The notes: generated from the letters alone by a model not told the origin. A DNA stretch of 64,000 bases from Aliagarivorans taiwanensis DSM 22990 (GCF_000429505.1 NZ_KE386911.1:13044-77043); one strand, 5' to 3'; positions 27,730 through 36,866 are shown, counted from the stretch's first letter. Numbers and translations: made by a program.

Positions 27730-29997
27730 CCCCATACGTTTTAGTGCGACAACAAATATCCCTACGGCAAGGGCGACACCGAGCAGGGTTAGGCTCGACT
27801 TCAGCGGCGCGTGGCTAAAGTTCATCACTTGGTAATAGCCGGTTGCGCTACAGTAAGCCAGCAAGGTACTCCACACTGCAATCAAGCGAGCCCAAGCACT
27901 GCCCAGCTCCTTCACTATCGCCCCCATCGCCGCCGCGCAAGGCATGTACAGCAAGATAAACAGCATGTAGGCCACCGCAGAGGCGCTGGTGAAGTGCTGC
28001 TGCAGCATGTTCATGGTGGTCAGGTCCACTTCCAGCTCGTCGGCTGCCTCTTGCTCGCTTAGGCCCTCTTCCACCGCAATCCCCAGCGGGTCGCTAAAGC
28101 TCATACCGAATAGGTTGTCGGGAATCGTGGCGAAGGCCTCGGCAAAGCGCTCGCCGTAGCTCCAGGCCTCGTCTTCACCGGCGTCTGAGTAGAGGGTGTT
28201 AAGGGTGCCGATTACCGCCTCTTTGGCGAACAGGCCGGTTACAATCCCCACAGTAGCCTGCCAATTGTTCTCTTCCACGCCCATCGGCGCGAATACCGGC
28301 GTAACCAGCTGTGATGCCTGAGCCAAGATGGCGTCATCGCTACCCGGATCGGTGGCCTCCCCTTTCAGGGTAATCGAGTTAAGCACGCTTAGGATGGCCA
28401 CTACCACCACAATGGTCTTACCCGCCCCCATGATAAAGCCGCGTACCTTCTGCCAAGTCAGCAGCAAGATATTGCTCACGCGGGGGATTTGATAGTCAGG
28501 CAGCTCCAACAGGTTTTCCTGGGCGCTCCCCGGTAGCAAGGTGTGCTTGAGCAGCAGACCGGTAACAACGGCCGCCAAGATCCCCAGCAGGTAGAGCACA
28601 AACACCACGTTCTGGCCATTGTGTGGGAAGAAGGCCGCTACAAACAATGCGTACACCGGCAGACGCGCCCCACAGGACATAAACGGGCTCATCGCCGACG
28701 TCAGAATACGCTCGCGCTCTTTTTCCAACACCCGAGTTGCCATCACCGCAGGCACGGTGCAGCCAAAGCCCATCAGCATCGGTACAAAGGCCTTACCCGG
28801 CAGGCCGATTTTCTGCATAAAGCGGTCAACCACGAAGGCTGCACGGGCCAGATAGCCGGAGCTCTCCAACACTGCCAAGAACAGGTATAAAAAGGCAATC
28901 ACCGGAATAAACGTAGCAACGGTCTGGATACCGGCACCGATCCCTTCAGAGAGGATCATCACCAACCAGCCCGGGGCGCTCACCGCCTCCAGCAGCTGAG
29001 CCACACCATCGACAAACACGGTGCCAAAGGTGATATCGAAGAAATCGATAAACACCGCCCCACCGTGGATGGCAAACATAAACATGGCGTACATGCTTAG
29101 CAAAAATGCCGGGATCCCCAGCCACTTGTTCAGCAATAGCTTGTCCAGGCGCTCGCTAACATCTTGCGATAACTGCCCTTTTGCCCTCACCGCAAACTGG
29201 GTGATTTCATAGATTCGGCTATAGCGTGCTTCTGCCAAACCGAGCTCAATGTCGTAGTTGCCAATATTGGTGCGCAGGCGCTGCGCTTGTTCACTCAAGG
29301 CTGCATCGCCGTCAACACAGGCGGGCAGCTCGTCATTGAGCAAGTCAAAGGCGTCGCGGCGGCTTAGGCCAATCGCCTCTGCCCCTAAAAAGAATTGATT
29401 GATGGCCTCGGGGTAGCTCACCGCGGGCTGGCCAGCTTGCTGGGCCAAGGCCGTTTGGGCGATAAGCTTGCGCTTGAGCTTTTCCACATCGCCTTTGTGG
29501 GTGGCACTTAAGGCCATTACCGGCATCTTTAGCGCTTCGCTTAGGGCGGCGGTGTTGATATCTAGCTGCTTGGCCTTGTCGGTATCCATCTTGTTGATCA
29601 CCAGCAGAACCGGCAGGCCGAGCTCTTTAAGCTGTAGGCTGAGGAATAGGCCGCGCTCCAGGCTCGAGGCATCTACCACGTTAATCACCAAGTCCAGTTG
29701 GTGCTGCTCCAGGTAATCACGCGCCACCTTTTCATCCAGCGCGCCCTTGTCGCCCATGCTTTCCAGGCTATAAACACCCGGCAGGTCGACTAAGTTAATC
29801 TGCTTATCGCTGGCAGTGAATTGGCCGCTGGCCTTCTCAACGGTCACGCCGCTGAAGTTACCCACACGCTGACGGGCACCGGTTAAGGCGTTAAATAAGG
29901 TGGTCTTCCCGCTATTCGGGTTACCGATGGTGGCGATATTCAAACTATCCCTGTTCAGTATCGCTTGTTCACGTTGGCTATCGCAGCAATCCTTCAT
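27700..29997 (-). CDS. feoB: Ferrous iron transporter FeoB
   Basis: FeoB imports Fe(II) across the inner membrane. The 765-aa protein has an N-terminal G domain: G1 GNPNSGKT (25-32), DLPGVYSL as G3, and NKMD as G4 near 135. A helical GDI region follows, then a polytopic membrane domain with the conserved Gate motif cysteines (MGFGCTVPA; MSCGARLPVY). The length is typical. It overlaps feoA by 4 nt. The extreme C-terminus NYDLAAA is coded by one unit of the 26-bp repeat. Confidence 0.97.
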   Translation of the reverse strand: MKDCCDSQREQAILNRDSLNIATIGNPNSGKTTLFNALTGARQRVGNFSGVTVEKASGQFTASDKQINLVDLPGVYSLESMGDKGALDEKVARDYLEQHQLDLVINVVDASSLERGLFLSLQLKELGLPVLLVINKMDTDKAKQLDINTAALSEALKMPVMALSATHKGDVEKLKRKLIAQTALAQQAGQPAVSYPEAINQFFLGAEAIGLSRRDAFDLLNDELPACVDGDAALSEQAQRLRTNIGNYDIELGLAEARYSRIYEITQFAVRAKGQLSQDVSERLDKLLLNKWLGIPAFLLSMYAMFMFAIHGGAVFIDFFDITFGTVFVDGVAQLLEAVSAPGWLVMILSEGIGAGIQTVATFIPVIAFLYLFLAVLESSGYLARAAFVVDRFMQKIGLPGKAFVPMLMGFGCTVPAVMATRVLEKERERILTSAMSPFMSCGARLPVYALFVAAFFPHNGQNVVFVLYLLGILAAVVTGLLLKHTLLPGSAQENLLELPDYQIPRVSNILLLTWQKVRGFIMGAGKTIVVVVAILSVLNSITLKGEATDPGSDDAILAQASQLVTPVFAPMGVEENNWQATVGIVTGLFAKEAVIGTLNTLYSDAGEDEAWSYGERFAEAFATIPDNLFGMSFSDPLGIAVEEGLSEQEAADELEVDLTTMNMLQQHFTSASAVAYMLFILLYMPCAAAMGAIVKELGSAWARLIAVWSTLLAYCSATGYYQVMNFSHAPLKSSLTLLGVALAVGIFVVALKRMGRRNYDLAAA

Positions 29998-30221
29998 AGC
30001 GCTTGTACCTCGATTTTCTTCGCTTGATCCAAATCCAAGGCGAAACTGATCCCTTTGGCCTTAAGCTGCAACGGGCTGCCAAATGGCGCGGTTCGGATAA
30101 GCTGGAGTTCTGTATTGGGCAAAACACCCACTGATAAGAGCTTGCGACGCATCGCAGATGATAAAAGATTGAGGTCGAGCACTTGTGCACGCTGGCCCGG
30201 AGTTAACTGATTGAGTCGCAT
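29994..30221 (-). CDS. feoA: FeoA, SH3-like accessory protein for FeoB
   Basis: A small 75-aa cytoplasmic protein with the FeoA SH3-like fold. It has LTPGQRAQV at the start, a central GVLPNTELQLIRTAPFGSPLQL and a terminal AKKIEVQ. It is needed for FeoB activity. It is the first gene of feoABC, overlapping feoB by 4 nt, behind FNR and Fur sites. Confidence 0.93.
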   Translation of the reverse strand: MRLNQLTPGQRAQVLDLNLLSSAMRRKLLSVGVLPNTELQLIRTAPFGSPLQLKAKGISFALDLDQAKKIEVQAL

Positions 30222-30234
30222 CCCTTACTCCAAA

Positions 30235-30249
30235 TAACAATTATTACCA
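30235..30249 (-). promoter_or_regulatory. Fur box upstream of feoA
   Basis: TGGTAATAATTGTTA on the minus strand differs from the 7-1-7 Fur core TGATAATNATTATCA at three positions. It lies 14 nt before the feoA start, where Fur-Fe(II) would repress the operon. Confidence 0.75.
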
Positions 30250-30282
30250 TTTGCATCTTGAACCGATCCAGCTCACATTACC

Positions 30283-30296
30283 TTGATACATATCAA
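30283..30296 (-). promoter_or_regulatory. FNR/EtrA box upstream of feoABC
   Basis: TTGATACATATCAA matches the FNR consensus TTGAT-N4-ATCAA at all ten conserved positions. It lies between feoA and the divergent yciH. About 40 nt separates its centre from the Fur box, which fits class II activation of feo without oxygen. An effect on yciH is also possible. Confidence 0.85.
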
Positions 30297-30369
30297 TTTC
30301 ATCTTGCTTCACAAGATAATTGCCACAACGTATTATTCGCGGGGTAATTTCTCTGCTTTTGAGGCAACT

Positions 30370-30705
30370 ATGTCATCGTTACGCGATCAACTGTCGCAAT
30401 TGGTGTATTCCACCGACCAAGGAAAAATTGAGGCTGAGCCACAGCCAGAACAGATCCCCGCCTCCGACGGCTTTATCAAGATGCGCCGCGAAACCAAAGG
30501 CCGAAAAGGCAAAGGCGTCACCTGCCTGAGCGACTTTGGCGTGGAAGCCAGCGAGCTTAAAGATCTGTGCAAACAGATGAAGAAGCTGTGTGGCGTTGGC
30601 GGCAGCGTCAAAGACTATGTCATCGAGATCCAAGGCGATCAGCGCGACAAGCTGCAAACCTGGCTGGAGCAGCAAGGCTACAAGGTGAAGCGTATCGGCG
30701 GCTAA
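30370..30705 (+). CDS. yciH: Translation initiation factor-like protein YciH (SUI1/eIF1 family)
   Basis: A 111-aa protein with a SUI1/eIF1 fold. The pattern is IKMRRETKGRKGKGVTCLSDF, then LCKQMKKLCGVGGSVKDYVIEIQGDQRDKL and a terminal GYKVKRIGG. E. coli YciH is a stress-related translation factor that favours initiator tRNA fidelity. I place the start at the ATG at 30370, preceded by GAGG. Upstream in-frame sequence overlaps the FNR box and is not family-like. Confidence 0.92.
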   Translation: MSSLRDQLSQLVYSTDQGKIEAEPQPEQIPASDGFIKMRRETKGRKGKGVTCLSDFGVEASELKDLCKQMKKLCGVGGSVKDYVIEIQGDQRDKLQTWLEQQGYKVKRIGG

Positions 30706-30731
30706 TCGCCTCTATCGAGGCAAACTTGCTG

Positions 30732-31130
30732 TTACTTAGCACTCACGCTAAGCGCATGCGGCAAGGCCTTACGCAACAGAGGCAGTAAAAACTGCCTCAC
30801 TAAGTACTTTTTATGCGGTGCGTTATCCGGAGTGACCGAGATAACCCGAGCCAAGGCGGCGCGATGTTCCTCGCTACACAACACCCCCATTAAGCGCTCA
30901 TCCGCCTCTTCCAGCACATGCTTGGCTTGATCCACATCGTGATGATGAAACAGGTTGTCCAGCCACGGACGTGAGCTAAACGGAATAAACGCCGAACACA
31001 ACCACTCTTCAATGGCCTGGCGTAATTCGCATTCTTGGTGTGGGATATCGTATTCGGTAAGCGGGGTATTGGTAGGTAGGGGTTGGCGATATGTCAGATC
31101 GTCTGCTGCATCGACATAGGTCCAGCTCAT
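30732..31130 (-). CDS. Hypothetical protein, 132 aa
   Basis: I do not recognise this protein. It is soluble, His- and acid-rich and predicted mostly helical, with segments ECELRQAIEEWL and LFHHHDVDQAKHVLEEADERLMGVL and a basic C-terminus. The ATG at 31130 has GGAGG 9 nt upstream, better placed than an in-frame TTG at 31136. It is convergent with yciH and has no partner gene. The good ribosome site and length support a real gene. Confidence 0.55.
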   Translation of the reverse strand: MSWTYVDAADDLTYRQPLPTNTPLTEYDIPHQECELRQAIEEWLCSAFIPFSSRPWLDNLFHHHDVDQAKHVLEEADERLMGVLCSEEHRAALARVISVTPDNAPHKKYLVRQFLLPLLRKALPHALSVSAK

Positions 31131-31595
31131 GCTCAAAGGCCTCCATGCATTGCCTTGGCACCTAACCTAATCCTGTCGTGAATGAACAAGTCACTACACT
31201 GCGCGACAACTGCCTGTAATGCGTAAGAAGAGAGCCATTATGATACCGACAATGACACGCTTCTTTTCTCAGGCACTCACATAAACCTGAACACCCACCA
31301 TGGCGATAACAGCAAGGTCATCGCTCGCCAAACTCACTTGGCGCTTTGCTCGAATTAGCACCAGATAGCCAGCCAGCCTCGTGTTTCGCTGGCACGGTTT
31401 GCTATCTCGGTGTGCGGTGTGGTCGGCAAAATTTAATGATTAAATTAACTGCAGCCACATTAGACCTAAGTCGCAATTCAGACTTTGAAGTTCATCACAT
31501 GATGGGCAATTTCACGCTTGTTTTTTAAGCGTTTTTTACTGCACCCAACGAGCTAACAAGATTCCGGTGCTTGCGATACACCACATCGCAAAATA
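31131..31595. other. Structured gap before the SOS mutasome, possible small RNA
   Basis: This is a 465-bp stretch without a convincing reading frame. It contains hairpins at 31326-31343 (CGCCAA-ACTCAC-TTGGCG), a nested pair at 31363-31407 (AGATAGC/GCTATCT enclosing GCCAGC/GCTGGC), a 17-bp palindrome at 31430-31446 and a terminator-like hairpin at 31516-31539. Together they could be an untranslated RNA on the plus strand, but no clear promoter was found. Confidence 0.35.
31516..31539 (+). terminator. Terminator-like hairpin upstream of imuA
   Basis: The stem ACGCTT/AAGCGT with a GTTTTTT loop is followed by TTTTT. No annotated plus-strand gene ends here. The nearest one, yciH, stops about 800 nt upstream. 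Confidence 0.6.
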
Positions 31596-31615
31596 TACTG
31601 TATATAAATACAGTA
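31596..31615 (+). promoter_or_regulatory. LexA (SOS) box of imuA-imuB-dnaE2
   Basis: TACTGTATATAAATACAGTA is one base from the E. coli LexA consensus (CTGT-N8-ACAG core intact). It lies 22 nt before the imuA start. A further partly overlapping half-site (ACAGTATATACAG) follows. DNA damage should induce the operon. Confidence 0.92.
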
Positions 31616-31636
31616 TATACAGTGCAGCATCGTATT

Positions 31637-32293
31637 ATGAGTCTCGAACAACTGCTCGCCCACCAGCAAGTCTGGCGAGGCTTTAAAACCCAGAATCTCC
31701 CCAAGAAAAGCAGTGGCTATCCCGAGCTAGACGAGCTGTTACAAGGCGGCTTTCCGGCCCAAGGGGTCACCGCCTTACATACCCAACCCGCGGTGGGCGA
31801 GCTGCGCCTACTTATGCCCCAGCTGCAACAGCAGCAACGGCTGTGGATCTTGATTAATCCCCCCGCCCTGCCCAATGCGGAGTTTTTTGCCCAGCACGGT
31901 ATTGGCAACCATCAGCTATTGGTGCTGCGCCCCAATAGCGCCAAGGAGACCTTATGGGCCACCGAGCAATGCCTACTCAGCGGCAGCAGTCATGTGCTGT
32001 TGTGGCAACAGGGAATGAACGTAGCGCAGCTCAAGCGCTTGCAGCTGGCCTGCCAGCACGGTGACAGCCGCCTGTTTGCCTTCTACCCGCCCCACGACAG
32101 CCAGTTTTCCCTGCCCTTCGACCTGCAGCTGGAACTACAGGCGCATCCGCAAGGTTTGCAGGTCACGGTACTCAAACGCCGCGGAGGCTGGCCGGGGCAA
32201 AGCCGCTTGATTCACTTTGCCCGCCACTGGCCAGAGCTAACCCAGCAGCAAGCCTCTCAGGTTATCCCCTTCCCACAGGAGAAGGTGGGATAG
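31637..32293 (+). CDS. imuA: SOS translesion accessory protein ImuA (SulA/RecA-like)
   Basis: ImuA belongs to the ImuA-ImuB-DnaE2 mutasome of damage-induced mutagenesis. The 218-aa protein starts MSLEQLLAHQQVW, followed by the typical SGYPELDELLQGGFPAQGVT block, a RecA-fold-like N-terminus without a Walker A. It ends in a Trp/Arg-rich RRGGWPGQSRLIHFARHW stretch. I chose the ATG at 31637 because longer in-frame extensions run into the LexA box. The stop abuts the imuB ATG. Confidence 0.9.
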   Translation: MSLEQLLAHQQVWRGFKTQNLPKKSSGYPELDELLQGGFPAQGVTALHTQPAVGELRLLMPQLQQQQRLWILINPPALPNAEFFAQHGIGNHQLLVLRPNSAKETLWATEQCLLSGSSHVLLWQQGMNVAQLKRLQLACQHGDSRLFAFYPPHDSQFSLPFDLQLELQAHPQGLQVTVLKRRGGWPGQSRLIHFARHWPELTQQQASQVIPFPQEKVG

Positions 32294-33730
32294 ATGTTCT
32301 GGCTCTACCTGTATTTCCCGCGCCTGCAGCTCGATAGCATGATCATGCCTGCAAACAATAGCGATGCTCAAAGCGGTACTGAAGAAAGCGCCCAGCAAGC
32401 CCTTGAGGCGGTGGTCGACCCACACAGCCACCAATTGGTACAGCTTAGCGATACCGCCATTAAAGAGGGCCTGCAGGTCGGCATGGGGCTAGCCAGTGCC
32501 GCGGCCTTGGTGGAAAAGCTGCAGGTTTATGCCTATCAAAGCCAGCTGGAGCAAGACGCACTCGAGCACTTGGCCGAGCAGCTATATAGCCTGAATGGCG
32601 ATATCAGCCTCGACCCGCCCAAGGGCTTGGGCTTACGCCTCGATACCATGGGCCAGCTATATCAAGATCTCGACAACTACTGGCAGCAGCTACAAACGCA
32701 GCTCGCGCCGCTGCCGCTCCGTTACCACTTTGCCAGCGCCACCACCTTATTAGCCGCCAAGCTGCTGGCTCGAGCAAAAACCGACCAGCTGCTTACGCAT
32801 GAGCAAAGCGCGCAACGCTTGCAGGCCCTGCCCTTGGCCTGCTGCGACTTTCCAGACAAGCAGCTCAGCCACTTTGAGCGGCTAGGCCTGCAAACCGTGG
32901 GCGAGCTGGAGGCCCTGCCCCGCAGCGAGCTGATTGAGCGGCTCGACCCTGCATCGCAGGTCTACCTAGCACAGCTGCAAGGCAAGCTGCCGTTAAACCT
33001 TCCCGGCTATCAAGCACCCGAGCAGTTTCAGCGCCACTGCGAGCTAAGCTACGAGATAAAGCAGAGCCCCCAGCTACTCAAGATACTCGAGCCACTGCTC
33101 AAACAGCTCGAACAGCATCTGCGTCAGCGTCAGCTGGGCGCTCCGCGAATGCAGCTAAGCCTGATCTTTCGCGAACAGCCGGAGCAAACGCTACAAATCC
33201 ACGCCCCCGCCGGGCAAAACAGTGCGGCCCAGTGGCTTAAGCTGTTTGCGCTGCGCCTGGAGCGTCATCCACTGGCCGCACCGGTCTATCGGCTTAGCCT
33301 GAGTCTGTGTCACGCTCAGACGCTGGCTGGTGATAAGGCCGATCTGTTCAACCAACAGCACGCTGCTATTCCGGCTAGCACCTTGGTGGCGCAGCTGCGC
33401 ACTCGGCTGGGCGATGCCAGCCTGACCGGCATCGACCGCTTCGATGATCTCCGCCCAGAGCGAGCCAGCGTCCCCCATCCCGGCGATCTAGCACCCGCCA
33501 GTGCCCTTATCGCTGAGCAGGTTCTGCGCCCTAGCCTGCTGCTGCCATCTCCCCAGCCGCTAAAACACCCCATCACCCTGCAGCAAGGCCCGGAGCGGCT
33601 TGTTGCCGGTTGGTGGGATCAGCAGCCCATCGAGCGCGACTACTTTATTGCGCTCAGCGGCGACGGCCAGTATCTGTGGGTGTTTCGTACCCCGCAGCAG
33701 CAGTGGTTTGTGCATGGGTATTTCAGCTGA
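32294..33730 (+). CDS. imuB: ImuB, Y-family polymerase-like mutasome hub
   Basis: ImuB resembles Y-family polymerases but serves as a non-catalytic scaffold that links the beta clamp, ImuA and DnaE2. The 478-aa protein starts MFWLYLYFPRLQLDS. It lacks the paired Asp-Glu of the active site (the SLDPPKGL region replaces SxDE), as expected for ImuB. A little-finger-like region is at about 245-350. It is contiguous with imuA and shares one base with dnaE2. Confidence 0.9.
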   Translation: MFWLYLYFPRLQLDSMIMPANNSDAQSGTEESAQQALEAVVDPHSHQLVQLSDTAIKEGLQVGMGLASAAALVEKLQVYAYQSQLEQDALEHLAEQLYSLNGDISLDPPKGLGLRLDTMGQLYQDLDNYWQQLQTQLAPLPLRYHFASATTLLAAKLLARAKTDQLLTHEQSAQRLQALPLACCDFPDKQLSHFERLGLQTVGELEALPRSELIERLDPASQVYLAQLQGKLPLNLPGYQAPEQFQRHCELSYEIKQSPQLLKILEPLLKQLEQHLRQRQLGAPRMQLSLIFREQPEQTLQIHAPAGQNSAAQWLKLFALRLERHPLAAPVYRLSLSLCHAQTLAGDKADLFNQQHAAIPASTLVAQLRTRLGDASLTGIDRFDDLRPERASVPHPGDLAPASALIAEQVLRPSLLLPSPQPLKHPITLQQGPERLVAGWWDQQPIERDYFIALSGDGQYLWVFRTPQQQWFVHGYFS

Positions 33731-36700
33731 TGGGCTACGCCGAGCTATTTAGCCAGAGCAATTTCAGCTTTTTGCATGGGGCGTCTCACCCGGAAGAGCT
33801 GGTGGAGCGTGCCGCCGAGCTGGGCTACCACTCGCTGGCGCTGTGCGATGAGTGCTCCTTAGCCGGGGTGGTGAAAGCCCATCAACGCATCAAAGAGTTG
33901 CAGTTACCGCTCAAGCTAATCGTTGGCAGCCTGCTGCGTTTTGAGGGGATCAGCGTAGTGGCGCTCTGCCCTAATCAGCCCGCTTATAGCGAGTTGTGCC
34001 GGGTGATCACCAATGCCCGACGCCGGGCCGAGAAAGGCAGCTATCAGTTTAGCCAGTGGGATCTCAACACCATTAAGCACTGCCTGCTATTGTGGCTGCC
34101 CCGTGGCGATGAGCGCGACCACCAGCATCTGCAGAGCCTGCTTAGCTACCACCGCAGCCGCCTGACCATCGGCTTTCGCCGCTATTTACGCGCCGATGAT
34201 CACCACTATCAAGCCCACTGTGAGCAATTAGCCACCCAGCACCAACTGCCAATCGCGGCCTGTGGCGGGGTGCTGATGCACCACCCCGAGCGACTACCGA
34301 TGCAGCAAGTCCTGCATGGCATCCGCCTGCGCCGCCCCTTAGACAAGCTGGGCCGAAAGCTACTGGCCAATCAAGAGTATGCGCTGCGTCCCTTAGACAA
34401 GCTGCAGCATATCTTTCCCCCCACTTGGCTGGCCGAGAGCGTTACACTGGCCGAGCGCTGCGACTTTAACCTCGACTCGCTACGCTACCAATACCCCGCC
34501 GAACTGGTACCCGATGGCGACAGCCCCGACAGCTATCTACGCAAACTCACCTACCAAGGCTGTGAGAAACGCTTCCCCGAAGGTGCCGATGAGCAGATCC
34601 TGACACTCATCGAGAAAGAGCTGGGCCTTATTGCCGAGCAAGGCTATGCCCACTTCTTCTTAACCATTCACGATGTGGTGCAGTTTGCCCGCCGCCAGCA
34701 GATCCTCTACCAAGGGCGAGGCTCAGCGGCCAACTCGGTGGTCTGCTATTGTCTGGAGATCACCTCGGTGGACCCGCGCCAGATCTCGCTGCTGTTCGAG
34801 AGGTTTATCAGCAAAGAGCGCAATGAGCCGCCGGATATCGATGTCGACTTCGAACACCAGCGCCGTGAAGAGGTGGTTCAGTACATCTATCAAAAATATG
34901 GCCGGGAGCGCGCGGCGCTGGCCGCCTCGGTGCGTACCTATCGCTTTCGCAGTGCCCTGCGTGAGGTGGGCAAAGCCCTTGGACTGGCCGAGCACCAGCT
35001 GGACTTCTTTATCAAAAACATCGACCGACGCGATCGTCATTCCAGTTGGCAGCAACAACTGAGCGAGTTAGGCCTGAGCCCCGACTCGCCCAAAGCGCGT
35101 CAACTGGTGGCGCTGGTAGAACAGATTATGGGCTTCCCCCGCCACCTCTCCCAACATGTGGGCGGCTATGTGATCAGCGCCGGTCCGCTCTATCATTTGG
35201 TGCCGATTGAGAATGCGGCCATGCCCGGGCGCACGGTGATCCAGTGGGATAAAGACGACTTGGAAAGCCTTGGCCTGCTCAAGGTCGATGTACTGGCGCT
35301 GGGCATGCTCACTGCCCTGTCCAAGTGCTTTGGCCTGTTGAAGCAGCACTACCAACGCGAACTCACTCTGGCCCAGCTCACCGCCATGCAAGATGATCAA
35401 GCGGTCTATCAGATGATCCAGCGCGCCGATACCGTGGGGCTATTCCAGATTGAGTCGCGGGCGCAGATGAGCATGCTGCCCCGGCTAAAACCACGCAGCT
35501 ATTACGATCTAGTTATCCAGATCGCCATCGTCCGCCCCGGGCCGATTCAAGGCGATATGGTGCACCCCTACCTAAAGCGGCGGAACGGCGAAGAAGCGAT
35601 CAGCTACCCCTCTGAGGCGGTCAAAGAGGTGCTAGCGCGCACCATGGGCGTACCGATCTTCCAAGAGCAGGTGATCAAGCTGGCCATGGTGGCGGCGGGC
35701 TTTAGCGGCGGCGAGGCGGATCAGCTGCGCCGAGCCATGGCCTCTTGGCGTAAAAGCGGCGAGCTACAAAAGTTTCAGGACAAGCTGGTCAAGGGCATGA
35801 CCGAGCGCGGCTACGATAAGGAATTTGCCCTGCAGATCTACCGCCAGATCTGTGGCTTTGGCGAGTATGGCTTCCCGGAGAGCCACTCCGCCTCCTTTGC
35901 GGTGCTCGCCTACGCCTCCGCTTGGCTCAAGCACTACTATCCTGCCGCTTATTTTTGCTCCTTGCTCAATAGCCACCCGATGGGCTTTTATAGCCCCTCT
36001 CAGCTGGTGCAAGACGCCCGTCGCCATAAGGTTGAAGTACTGCCGGTGTGCATTAATCACTCGGACTACGATCACCTGCTATGCGATCACAACAGCGACA
36101 AAGCACTGCGCTTGGGACTGCGTTTGGTAAAAGGTCTAAGTCGCGCTGCCGCTGAGTTGCTGGTGGCTGAGCGCCCATCGGATGGCTACCAAAGCATCTC
36201 ACAGCTACGGCGATTGGATATCCACCAAGGCGAGCTGGCGGCCCTAGCCAGCGCCGATGCCCTAAAAGCACTCAGTGGCAACCGCTACCAAAGCCGCTGG
36301 GAGCTGATGGAGCCGCACACCCTGCCGCTGTTTGCAGACCTCCCCGAGGAACAATCACCGCCGCCTCGCCTTGCCAAGCCACAGCCGCTTGAGCAGCTTA
36401 AAGAAGACTACGCCGCCTTAGGCTTGAGCCTGGAGCACCACCCGGTGACCTTACTGGAACAGCACGGCCGACTCGGCAGTTTTCGCCGCGCCGAGCAGCT
36501 CAAACAGGTAGAGCATGGCACCTTGGTCAGCGTAGTGGGCGTAGTCACCGGGCGACAATCGCCCGGCACCGCGGCCGGCGTCACCTTTATCACCCTGGAA
36601 GACGATACCGGCAACATCAACGTGGTGGTGTGGTCAGCCACCTCACACAAGCAAAAGAGCGCGTTTTTGCGGGCCAAAGTGCTAAAAGTTGTGGGCGTGT

Positions 36701-36801
36701 TAGAGCGTGAAGGCGACGTCATCCACGTTATCGCCGGACGCCTTGAGGACTATACAGAGCGCCTTGGTGAGCTAAGGGCAGAATCTCGAGATTTTCACTG
36801 A
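33730..36801 (+). CDS. dnaE2: Error-prone DNA polymerase III alpha subunit DnaE2
   Basis: DnaE2 is the inducible error-prone C-family polymerase of the ImuAB-DnaE2 system. The start is the ATG at 33730 (TGATG overlap with the imuB stop), giving 1023 aa. It has a PHP domain (YAELFSQSNFSFLHGASHPEELV..., 1-250), the palm with the catalytic aspartates in PPDIDVDFEHQRR (about 370), GQGSA-like YQGRGSAANSVV, fingers and the FGEYGFPESHSASFA block (about 710), then a C-terminal OB fold (VVGVVTGRQSPGT...). It lacks the long C-terminal tau-binding tail of DnaE1. Confidence 0.95.
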   Translation: MGYAELFSQSNFSFLHGASHPEELVERAAELGYHSLALCDECSLAGVVKAHQRIKELQLPLKLIVGSLLRFEGISVVALCPNQPAYSELCRVITNARRRAEKGSYQFSQWDLNTIKHCLLLWLPRGDERDHQHLQSLLSYHRSRLTIGFRRYLRADDHHYQAHCEQLATQHQLPIAACGGVLMHHPERLPMQQVLHGIRLRRPLDKLGRKLLANQEYALRPLDKLQHIFPPTWLAESVTLAERCDFNLDSLRYQYPAELVPDGDSPDSYLRKLTYQGCEKRFPEGADEQILTLIEKELGLIAEQGYAHFFLTIHDVVQFARRQQILYQGRGSAANSVVCYCLEITSVDPRQISLLFERFISKERNEPPDIDVDFEHQRREEVVQYIYQKYGRERAALAASVRTYRFRSALREVGKALGLAEHQLDFFIKNIDRRDRHSSWQQQLSELGLSPDSPKARQLVALVEQIMGFPRHLSQHVGGYVISAGPLYHLVPIENAAMPGRTVIQWDKDDLESLGLLKVDVLALGMLTALSKCFGLLKQHYQRELTLAQLTAMQDDQAVYQMIQRADTVGLFQIESRAQMSMLPRLKPRSYYDLVIQIAIVRPGPIQGDMVHPYLKRRNGEEAISYPSEAVKEVLARTMGVPIFQEQVIKLAMVAAGFSGGEADQLRRAMASWRKSGELQKFQDKLVKGMTERGYDKEFALQIYRQICGFGEYGFPESHSASFAVLAYASAWLKHYYPAAYFCSLLNSHPMGFYSPSQLVQDARRHKVEVLPVCINHSDYDHLLCDHNSDKALRLGLRLVKGLSRAAAELLVAERPSDGYQSISQLRRLDIHQGELAALASADALKALSGNRYQSRWELMEPHTLPLFADLPEEQSPPPRLAKPQPLEQLKEDYAALGLSLEHHPVTLLEQHGRLGSFRRAEQLKQVEHGTLVSVVGVVTGRQSPGTAAGVTFITLEDDTGNINVVVWSATSHKQKSAFLRAKVLKVVGVLEREGDVIHVIAGRLEDYTERLGELRAESRDFH

Positions 36802-36819
36802 GACACAGATGTATGTACG

Positions 36820-36841
36820 AAAACGCCGGCATTTGCCGGCG
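36820..36841 (-). terminator. Terminator between dnaE2 and the P-loop gene
   Basis: The stem CGCCGGC-ATTT-GCCGGCG (36824-36841) is followed by TTTT on the minus strand. It ends the P-loop gene and may also stop dnaE2 transcripts. Confidence 0.75.
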
Positions 36842-36866
36842 CTCAAGTAAGCAGTCTGACCGAATT

